DNA from: Methanobacteriota archaeon
GTDB taxonomy: Archaea > Hydrothermarchaeota > Hydrothermarchaeia > Hydrothermarchaeales > JAADFM01
Direction: 5' to 3'
Assembly (NCBI GenBank): GCA_013152845.1
Contig: JAADFM010000008.1
Coordinates: 1-17,701 of the forward strand
Length of the DNA stretch: 17,701 nt
In this document: piece after piece, positions 1-4,296 of the stretch
How positions within the stretch are numbered: position 1 is the first letter of the stretch
Layout of the letters: each line of letters starts with the position of its first letter
Translations under genes and position numbers: made by a program
The notes under the pieces: model-generated
Told to the model about the DNA's origin: nothing
Database searches by the model: none
The model's input: only the letters and a program-made list of their open reading frames with translations

Positions 1-217
1 CATCGAAATCCTCCAGGGCGCGCTCCCTCAGTTCAGCAAGCTTCTTCTCGGCCATGCCGGGATAGTGTTCGAAGACCAGCTTCTCCACCTCTCTGCCCCT
101 GGAGAAGTCCCTGACAGTACCCAGGAATGTGACGATACCGCCTATCCTCTTGGAGGCCGCCTTCACCCTCTCTATCTCCTCTTCCACCGAGAAATCCGCT
201 TCCTGGATGCGTATCAT
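1..217 (-). CDS. moaE: Molybdopterin synthase catalytic subunit MoaE (partial, 3' end cut by window)
   Basis: Only the first 72 codons are present; the rest lies beyond position 1. The ATG at 217-215 is preceded by an AGGTGAT ribosome binding site that lies across the end of the upstream gene, 4 nt away. The N-terminus begins MIRIQEADFSVEEEIERV and carries the MoaE signature GGIVTFLGTVRDF followed by a conserved EHYPGMAEKKL segment. MoaE is the large subunit of molybdopterin synthase: it binds precursor Z (cPMP) and inserts two sulfurs from MoaD-thiocarboxylate to make the dithiolene of the Mo or W cofactor. MoaD and a MoaD-activating E1 enzyme are encoded immediately upstream, which confirms the pathway. 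The family identification is confident. Whether the metal is Mo or W cannot be told. Confidence 0.93.
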   Translation of the reverse strand, partial: MIRIQEADFSVEEEIERVKAASKRIGGIVTFLGTVRDFSRGREVEKLVFEHYPGMAEKKLAELRERALEDFD

Positions 218-221
218 GGTA

Positions 222-947
222 TCACCTGCTGCCGCAGGTCGGGCAGTCCGGGTTTTTCCTGGTCTCCAGGACCTGGTAGGAGTTGTCACCTAGGTCTGCC
301 ACCAGGAGCTTTCCTGCCAGGGTCTCGCCCACGCCTGTTATAAGTTTAACGGTCTCTGCGGCCTCCACCATCGCCAGGAATCCCGCGGTGAACCCGATGA
401 TGGGGAAGACCGCCTTCCTTTGCGGGGCCACTGGGATGACGCACCTGAGGCAGGGCGACTTCCCCGGGACCACGGTGGTGGCCTGTCCCCTGAGCCCTTC
501 CACCGCTGCGTGGACCAGGGGGATGCCCAGCCCAACGCATGCCTCGTTGAGGAGGTACCGGGTATCGAAGTTGTCCAGGCAGTCCACCACCACGTCCGAG
601 CCTTCCACCAGTCCCCTGACGTTTTCCCTGCTGACGGGGTCTTTTATGACTTCGATTCTGATACGTGGGTTCAACGCCCGCAGTTTTTCCAGGGCGGAAT
701 CGGCCTTTGCCCGTCCCACGTCCCCCTCCCAGTGGAGTACCTGCCGGTTCAGGTCAGGGGCGTCCACCTCCTTGTAGTCGCACAGTGTCAGCCTCCCCAC
801 CCCGGCGGCTGCGAGGTAGATGGCCAGAGGGGAGCCCAGGCCCCCCAGCCCCACGGCGGTAACCCTCGCGCCGGCCAGCCTCTCCTGTCCCTCCTGGCCG
901 AAGCCTTCGATGAGCATCTGCCTTGAATAACGTTCGAAATCCGGCAT
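222..947 (-). CDS. moeB: MoeB/ThiF/HesA-family E1-like adenylyltransferase (MoaD-activating)
   Basis: 241 aa, close to the usual MoeB length of about 250. It has a Rossmann nucleotide-binding motif GLGGLG at residues 33-38, followed by Asp57, the NRQ arginine (Arg69) and Lys81 of the ATP site, and DCLDNFDTR at 122-130. Two CxxC pairs (Cys166/169 in PCLRC and Cys235/238 in CPTC) form the structural zinc site of the family. The enzyme adenylates the C-terminal Gly-Gly of a MoaD/ThiS-type sulfur carrier. Its ATG lies 1 nt after the MoaD stop (TGATATG, with a GGGGGGAT ribosome binding site) and MoaE follows 4 nt downstream, so MoaD is the likely partner. ThiS or SAMP activation as a second role cannot be excluded, as archaeal E1 enzymes are often shared. 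There is no rhodanese domain. Confidence 0.9.
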   Translation of the reverse strand: MPDFERYSRQMLIEGFGQEGQERLAGARVTAVGLGGLGSPLAIYLAAAGVGRLTLCDYKEVDAPDLNRQVLHWEGDVGRAKADSALEKLRALNPRIRIEVIKDPVSRENVRGLVEGSDVVVDCLDNFDTRYLLNEACVGLGIPLVHAAVEGLRGQATTVVPGKSPCLRCVIPVAPQRKAVFPIIGFTAGFLAMVEAAETVKLITGVGETLAGKLLVADLGDNSYQVLETRKNPDCPTCGSR

Positions 948-948
948 A

Positions 949-1197
949 TCATCCCCCCGAGACCGGGGGGAAGACCGCGACCTCGTCCCCGTCCTTCACC
1001 CGGGTGTTGGCCTCCACCACCTCCTGGTTCAGGGCGAAGATGGCGTTCCCCTCTTCCAGGACCTTTCCAAGCCCCGGGTAGTTCTCCTTGAGCCCCTCCA
1101 GGAGCTCCCCGAGGGTTGCCCCGCCCCGGGGTTCCACCTCAATCTCGGCCTTGCCCACCTCATCCCGGAAACCTGCAAAGAACCTGATTCTTATCAT
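949..1197 (-). CDS. moaD: Molybdopterin synthase sulfur carrier subunit MoaD
   Basis: 82 aa, a beta-grasp ubiquitin-like protein starting MIRIRFFAGFRDEVG and ending VAVFPPVSGG. The terminal Gly-Gly is the site that is adenylated and turned into a thiocarboxylate. The open frame extends further upstream to 1263, but that extension overlaps the preceding gene and has no family resemblance, so I place the start at the ATG 1197-1195. That gives the normal MoaD length and leaves a 17-nt gap to the upstream stop. No strong Shine-Dalgarno is visible at this start, so translation is probably coupled. Partners are the adjacent E1 enzyme and MoaE. Confidence 0.9.
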   Translation of the reverse strand: MIRIRFFAGFRDEVGKAEIEVEPRGGATLGELLEGLKENYPGLGKVLEEGNAIFALNQEVVEANTRVKDGDEVAVFPPVSGG

Positions 1198-1214
1198 CTC
1201 ATGTACCCGGGCAG

Positions 1215-2009
1215 CTAATTTCCTCCGTGGTTGGGGCAGTGGGTGTACCCGCAGCTCCTGCACGGTCCCCTCATGGAGGGCAGGGGCGGCTCACCCTTGA
1301 TGCCTTCAACCAGCTTGACGGCCTCCCCGACGTCCTCGGCGGTCCCTTCAAGGAGGAACATCCTGGGGTTTCCGGCGGAACCGTAGTCCCCCGAGCCCAT
1401 GGGTTCGGCATCCACGCCGAAGAGGATGTCGAAGGCCTCGACCTCTGTTATGACCTCACCTGTGACCGGCATCACCCCCACGGGAATCCCGGTGGAGTGC
1501 CCCATCCTGTAGATGCCCGCCCGGCAGGAGATATCGCTGATGGACCCCGGTACCAGTTTGTCCAGGGTCACCGGTATCACCCCCCGGGCCTTGATGACCC
1601 CCAGGACCTTGGCGACGGTCCCACCGGTCTCGCTGGCCAGCATCACCCCGCATACCCCGTCCATGTCTATGGCGTTGGCGCCTTTGATGAAGACGTCCCC
1701 GGGTCCCATCCTCTTGACCACCTCGGCGGTGGTTTCCTGCACGGGTTCCCCTTTCTCGAGCACGATTTCCCCCAGCCGGTCCTTCTCCGGGACCACGCAG
1801 GCACCCAGTTCGTCCAGAAACCCGGCTGCGTAGCGTTCCTTCTCCATCTCCCTGCCAAGCAGTTCCTCTGCCACATAGGCGTTGGTTGTGCCCAGGGCGA
1901 TGGCAAGGATTCCGTCCTCCAGGGCGGTCCTCACCCCCCGGTGGCGGGCCACGGCCTTGGCCACGAGCCTCTTGGCTTCTGGGGTCGTAAGAACTACCTG
2001 GGCCTTCAT
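1215..2009 (-). CDS. Conserved hypothetical protein with C-terminal Cys/His cluster, Mo/W-cofactor operon
   Basis: 264 aa, no signal peptide or membrane segment, so cytoplasmic. I do not recognise the family with confidence. The N-terminal half contains LAIALGTTNAYVAEELLG (about 36-52) and GPGDVFIKGANAIDMDG (103-118), glycine-rich turns that loosely recall Rossmann-like ISOCOT or LUD-type folds; this is a weak resemblance only. The C-terminus has a compact cluster Cys250-x2-Cys253, His257-Cys258 and His261, which could bind a metal or an iron-sulfur cluster. There is a GGGAT ribosome binding site at the ATG (2009). It sits directly upstream of moaD-moeB-moaE in the same operon, suggesting a role linked to cofactor assembly, for example sulfur or metal handling. 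That role is inference from context. Confidence 0.8.
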   Translation of the reverse strand: MKAQVVLTTPEAKRLVAKAVARHRGVRTALEDGILAIALGTTNAYVAEELLGREMEKERYAAGFLDELGACVVPEKDRLGEIVLEKGEPVQETTAEVVKRMGPGDVFIKGANAIDMDGVCGVMLASETGGTVAKVLGVIKARGVIPVTLDKLVPGSISDISCRAGIYRMGHSTGIPVGVMPVTGEVITEVEAFDILFGVDAEPMGSGDYGSAGNPRMFLLEGTAEDVGEAVKLVEGIKGEPPLPSMRGPCRSCGYTHCPNHGGN

Positions 2010-2028
2010 GTTATCCCTAGTCCGCCTT

Positions 2029-2289
2029 CTAATCGATGTCCATGCCGTTATCTTCGGCGAGCTTTTTTACAATCTCCACACCCTTGTCCCTTTCCTCCTT
2101 GGAACCCACCAAAAAGAAGCGCATGAAGGAAGGCATCCTCTCCTCTATGCCGGCCTTCAGTGCGGCAAAGGAGACCTCCACGTGCATGACCTCCACGTCC
2201 ACGTCCTTGAGGGCGTCTGAAAGTTTGAAGATTATCTCCCTTTCAAGGATGTGGCCCACCATTCTTATCTCGGTCTTTTCCTCGAGCAA
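2029..2289 (-). CDS. Small conserved-looking hypothetical protein, first gene of Mo/W-cofactor operon (TTG start)
   Basis: 86 aa, soluble, mixed alpha/beta pattern, function unknown. The start is a TTG at 2289-2287, supported by a GAGGTGG ribosome binding site 4-5 nt upstream; the first in-frame ATG is nine codons later and lacks such a site. The sequence alternates short hydrophobic strands (EIRMVGHILE, DVEVMHVEVSFA, MRFFLVGS) with amphipathic helices, compatible with a small ferredoxin-like fold, which is a guess from the pattern. It is separated by 19 nt from the 264-aa gene and leads the operon that continues to moaE. It contains no cysteines, so it is not an obvious sulfur carrier. Confidence 0.75.
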   Translation of the reverse strand: MLEEKTEIRMVGHILEREIIFKLSDALKDVDVEVMHVEVSFAALKAGIEERMPSFMRFFLVGSKEERDKGVEIVKKLAEDNGMDID

Positions 2290-2335
2290 AAAACCACCTC
2301 AGGTTTTTATACTACAGCTTAAAAGATTTTCTAAC
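2290..2335. promoter_or_regulatory. Divergent promoter region between Mo/W-cofactor operon and phosphoesterase gene
   Basis: This is a 46-nt AT-rich gap between a minus-strand and a plus-strand start codon. On the plus strand TTTTTATA (2304-2311) lies about 28 nt from the ATG at 2336, the archaeal TATA distance for a leaderless message. On the minus strand CTTTTAAG (about 2318-2325) lies roughly 25 nt from a transcription start near 2297, just in front of the GAGGTGG ribosome binding site of the TTG-started gene. The box positions are read from the sequence; their use is inferred. Confidence 0.55.
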
Positions 2336-3049
2336 ATGATGCCCGTCTATGGTGAGAGGGCCCTCCTCTTGAAGAGGCACCTGGTCGTCGCAGACCTCCA
2401 CATAGGCGTGGAAAAGGAGCTCCGGGACAGGGGCGTCAGGGTACCCCGGCAGCTCCCCAGGATGGAGGCAAGGGTCACCGCCCTAATCGAGGCCACAAGC
2501 CCCAGGGGTTTGGTGGTCCTGGGCGACCTCAAGCACAACATCCCGGGCATCAGCCGGGACGAGTACAGGGACATCCCGCCCTTTATCGAAGCCCTCCGGG
2601 AGATGGTCGAGGTGACACTGGTCAAGGGCAACCACGACGGGGACATCGAGAGGCTCCTGCCCGGCGTCGAGGTGGTAAAGACCCTTGAGCTCGGCGGGCA
2701 CCTCCTGGCCCACGGCCACCTCAGGCTGGATGGCCTGGATTACAGGGGCATAATCATTGCACACAACCACCCCTGCGTCTCCTTCAGGGACGAGCTCGGG
2801 GGGGTCTCCAGGGAGAGCGCCTGGTTGCGGGCGCGCCTGAAGCCCCCGGTTTTGGAGGAGCTCGGCCTCAAAGGAGGTCCAGAAATCGTGGTCATGCCGG
2901 CATTCAACGAGATCCTGCCCGAGACGGCGGTCAATGCCGGGACGGCCCTCCTCGGACCCCTCTTCAGGGCAGGGATGGTGGATGTGGAAAACGCCGAGGT
3001 CGTACTTCTGGACGGGACCCACCTCGGGAGGGTAAAGGACCTGCGGTGA
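2336..3049 (+). CDS. SbcD/Mre11-related metallophosphoesterase (COG1407, TIGR00024 type)
   Basis: 237 aa, cytoplasmic, full length for the archaeal ICC-like phosphoesterase family. All calcineurin-type metal-binding motifs are visible: ADLHIG (Asp20, His22), GDLKH (63-67), GNHD (98-101), AHGH (125-128) and an additional IAHNH (141-145). These bind a dinuclear metal centre and hydrolyse phosphodiester or phosphomonoester bonds; the physiological substrate of COG1407 proteins is not established. I set the start at ATG 2336 (a second ATG follows at 2339), because the reading frame further upstream overlaps the divergent operon and the TATA-like box at 2304-2311 fits a leaderless transcript. The gene is transcribed alone and converges on the UbiA gene with a 15-nt gap. 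Confidence 0.88.
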   Translation: MMPVYGERALLLKRHLVVADLHIGVEKELRDRGVRVPRQLPRMEARVTALIEATSPRGLVVLGDLKHNIPGISRDEYRDIPPFIEALREMVEVTLVKGNHDGDIERLLPGVEVVKTLELGGHLLAHGHLRLDGLDYRGIIIAHNHPCVSFRDELGGVSRESAWLRARLKPPVLEELGLKGGPEIVVMPAFNEILPETAVNAGTALLGPLFRAGMVDVENAEVVLLDGTHLGRVKDLR

Positions 3050-3064
3050 GGGGCGGGTTGTCCC

Positions 3065-3895
3065 TCAAACCGTCCCGAAAAAGAAGGCCACCAGGGCCAT
3101 GGCCATGCCCTTTTTCAGGGTGGCCTGCCCCTTCCTGGCATTTTCGGGATTCGCCTTCTTTGTGGTCAGGAAGGGATGGAAGATAAGGGCATCGGTCAGC
3201 AGGATGAGGGCCAGGTACACACCCCTGTTCTTGACAAGGCCCAGGATGCCCGGCAGGGGACTGATGACCACTGCCGTCACCGCGAAGAATCCCGCTATGA
3301 AAAAGGCCTGGTTCAGCCCCATCCTCATGGGCAGGGTGACCACATGCCCCCTGTCCCCCTCGTAGTCCTCGATGTCCTTGAGGATCTCCCGGGCGGTGTT
3401 GACCAGGAAGGCGCAGATGGCGAAGACCAGGACTGCGGCCAGGTTCCCCATGCCGACGATACCGCCGAAGAGGAATGGGGAGGCCACAAGATAGCTCACC
3501 ACGAAGTTCTTCAAGAGCCCCCCGGCCTTCTTTATCCTGGAGCCGTAGGCATAGAGGAGGAGGGAATTGAAGCCGGCCAGGAGGAGGGCAGGGAGGTTGA
3601 TAACAGCAGAGATGGCAACCCCGGAGAGGAAAAGGCCCAGGCCGTAATAGTGGGCCGTCCTGAGCCCCATCCTCCCGGAGGGCAGGGGGCGTTCCGGCCT
3701 GTTCACCCTGTCGATATCGTAGTCGTAATAGTCGTTGATGACGTTGCCTCCACCGCAGACCAGGAAGGCCACGGCCGCGGCAAGGAGGGTGAGTTCCAGG
3801 GGGATGCCGCCCCCTGCAATCATGATGCCAAGGACCACGGCCACAGCAGCGATGAGGCAGTTGTGGGGCCTGAGAATCTGGATGTAGGGGTTCAT
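3065..3895 (-). CDS. UbiA-family prenyltransferase, probable digeranylgeranylglyceryl phosphate (DGGGP) synthase
   Basis: 276 aa, the usual size for archaeal DGGGP synthase, with eight or nine hydrophobic segments predicted by eye. The first Asp-rich motif is NDYYDYDID (54-62) followed by RVNRPERPLPSGRM; the second is REILKDIEDYEGDR (169-182). Both bind the Mg-diphosphate of the prenyl donor. The enzyme adds the second geranylgeranyl chain to GGGP in the membrane, the second ether bond of archaeal lipids. Other archaeal UbiA proteins (heme, quinone) are possible, but motif wording and length favour DGGGP synthase. The ATG at 3895 lies about 28 nt from a TATA-like ATTAAAA on the minus strand (3921-3927), so the mRNA is probably leaderless. 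The gene is divergent from the tRNA-Gln genes. Confidence 0.85.
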   Translation of the reverse strand: MNPYIQILRPHNCLIAAVAVVLGIMIAGGGIPLELTLLAAAVAFLVCGGGNVINDYYDYDIDRVNRPERPLPSGRMGLRTAHYYGLGLFLSGVAISAVINLPALLLAGFNSLLLYAYGSRIKKAGGLLKNFVVSYLVASPFLFGGIVGMGNLAAVLVFAICAFLVNTAREILKDIEDYEGDRGHVVTLPMRMGLNQAFFIAGFFAVTAVVISPLPGILGLVKNRGVYLALILLTDALIFHPFLTTKKANPENARKGQATLKKGMAMALVAFFFGTV

Positions 3896-3945
3896 GCAGG
3901 AAATATTTAAATGGGTATTGTTTTAATAACCTATCGCACAAGCAG
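3896..3945. promoter_or_regulatory. Divergent promoter region: DGGGP synthase gene (minus) and tRNA-Gln(CTG) (plus)
   Basis: This AT-rich stretch stands out from the GC-rich surroundings. It holds AAATATTTAAAT (3901-3912) and TTTTAATAA (3921-3929). Read on the minus strand, the second box is about 25-30 nt from the ATG of the UbiA gene. Read on the plus strand, it is about 21-25 nt ahead of the conserved GCACCACC start of the tRNA leader (3946-3953). The second tRNA gene has a matching pair of boxes at the same spacing. Confidence 0.5.
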
Positions 3946-3948
3946 GCA

Positions 3949-3970
3949 CCACCGAGCCCTAGCGAGGTGG
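3949..3970 (+). promoter_or_regulatory. Small hairpin with tandem G-A pairs in tRNA-Gln(CTG) leader
   Basis: CCACC (3949-3953) pairs with GGTGG (3966-3970). Inside it a GA step (3954-3955) faces a GA step (3964-3965), then GC (3956-3957) pairs with GC (3962-3963) around a CCTA loop. In the second copy the equivalent segment can form CACCC (4146-4150) with GGGTG (4163-4167) but lacks the G-A step. The position at the probable transcript 5' end suggests a structured leader. Confidence 0.45.
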
Positions 3971-3971
3971 C

Positions 3972-4016
3972 GGCTTTTGAGTGAGGCCAGCGGTAGCGCA
4001 GCCGAGCGAAAAAGCC
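3972..4016 (+). promoter_or_regulatory. Conserved 45-nt leader hairpin overlapping the 5' end of tRNA-Gln(CTG)
   Basis: The outer helix is GGCTTTT (3972-3978) with AAAAGCC (4010-4016). The next six positions GAGTGA (3979-3984) face GAGCGA (4004-4009): two tandem G-A/A-G steps flanking a G-C and a T-G pair. Then GGC (3985-3987) pairs with GCC (4001-4003), and after a short internal mismatch GCG (3990-3992) pairs with CGC (3997-3999) around loop GTAG. The last four bases, AGCC (4013-4016), are the first four bases of the mature tRNA, so this fold and the acceptor stem cannot form together. Function is unknown; it may govern 5' processing. Confidence 0.6.
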
Positions 4017-4085
4017 CCGTAGTGTAGCGGTCAATCATGCGGGACTCTGGATCCCGCGACGACGGTTCGAATCCGTCCGGGGCTA
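4013..4085 (+). tRNA. tRNA-Gln (anticodon CTG)
   Basis: 73 nt without an encoded CCA tail. The acceptor stem AGCCCCG (4013-4019) pairs with CGGGGCT (4078-4084), with discriminator A4085. The anticodon arm has stem CGGGA/TCCCG and loop CTCTGGA, giving anticodon CTG (4047-4049), which reads CAG glutamine codons. The T arm is GACGG-TTCGAAT-CCGTC. No intron is seen. In archaea this tRNA is normally charged with Glu and amidated by GatDE. It is transcribed from a box about 90 nt upstream through a long structured leader, unusual for archaeal tRNAs. Confidence 0.96.
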
Positions 4086-4100
4086 CTCATCTTTTCCAAA

Positions 4101-4141
4101 AGTAATTTAAGGCCGCCACCCTTATATTCAAGTGACTGAAA
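4101..4141 (+). promoter_or_regulatory. Probable promoter of tRNA-Gln(TTG)
   Basis: Between the two tRNA units lie AGTAATTTAA (4101-4110) and CTTATATTC (4121-4129). The second box lies about 17-20 nt before the conserved GCACCACC (4142-4149) and about 45 nt before the leader hairpin, the same geometry as TTTTAATAA in the first unit. A short T-rich stretch CTTTTCC (4091-4097), just after the first tRNA, could end its transcript. Independent transcription of the second tRNA is therefore likely. Confidence 0.5.
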
Positions 4142-4169
4142 GCACCACCCCGCGCCAGTTGTGGGTGTC

Positions 4170-4214
4170 GGCTTTTGAGTGAGGCCTGCGGCAGCGCAGC
4201 CGAACGAAAAAGCC
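4170..4214 (+). promoter_or_regulatory. Conserved 45-nt leader hairpin overlapping the 5' end of tRNA-Gln(TTG)
   Basis: This is the second copy of the leader element. GGCTTTT (4170-4176) pairs with AAAAGCC (4208-4214). GAGTGA (4177-4182) faces GAACGA (4202-4207), again giving two tandem G-A steps around G-C and T-A pairs; the T-A replaces the T-G of copy 1, so pairing is kept. GGC (4183-4185) pairs with GCC (4199-4201), then with one bulged C (4186) TGCG (4187-4190) pairs with CGCA (4195-4198) around loop GCAG. The 3' arm includes the first four tRNA bases (4211-4214). Confidence 0.6.
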
Positions 4215-4283
4215 CGGTAGTGTAGCGGTCAATCATGCCGGCCTTTGGAGCCGGCGACAGCGGTTCGAATCCGCTCCGGGCTA
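4211..4283 (+). tRNA. tRNA-Gln (anticodon TTG)
   Basis: 73 nt, no encoded CCA. Acceptor AGCCCGG (4211-4217) pairs with CCGGGCT (4276-4282), discriminator A4283. The anticodon arm is CCGGC/GCCGG with loop CTTTGGA, giving anticodon TTG (4245-4247) for CAA (and CAG) codons. The T arm is AGCGG-TTCGAAT-CCGCT. It is a paralog of the neighbouring tRNA-Gln(CTG): the D-arm region is identical, while the acceptor, anticodon and T stems differ by compensated pairs. The mature 3' end is only 13 nt before the ATG of the next protein gene. Confidence 0.96.
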
Positions 4284-4296
4284 CTGGAGATAGAAG

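Larger units (their letters stand above)
3946..4283 (+). repeat. Tandem duplicated leader-plus-tRNA-Gln unit (two copies)
   Basis: Copy 1 spans about 3946-4085 and copy 2 about 4142-4283. Both start GCACCACC, contain a hairpin-prone variable segment of about 20 nt, then a 45-nt leader hairpin with 3-4 differences, then a tRNA-Gln that differs mainly in the anticodon stem and loop and in stem base pairs. The sequence 5' of the 45-nt hairpin has diverged far more than the hairpin itself. The arrangement indicates duplication of the whole transcription unit followed by selection on, or homogenisation of, the hairpin and the tRNA. Confidence 0.75.

Noticed and set aside
3972..4016. Leader hairpin as an H/ACA or C/D box guide RNA
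   Set aside because: No ACA follows the hairpin, and no paired C (RTGATGA) and D (CTGA) boxes are present. The tandem G-A steps are symmetric without the three-base bulge of a standard k-turn.
2964..4034. A 356-codon minus-strand frame running through the UbiA gene and the first tRNA
   Set aside because: It overlaps a clear membrane enzyme in another frame and a tRNA, and its translation is low-complexity Pro/Gly/Arg.
3972..4283. Split, permuted or intron-containing tRNA genes
   Set aside because: Both tRNAs fold completely from contiguous sequence, with normal anticodon loops and no bulge-helix-bulge motif.
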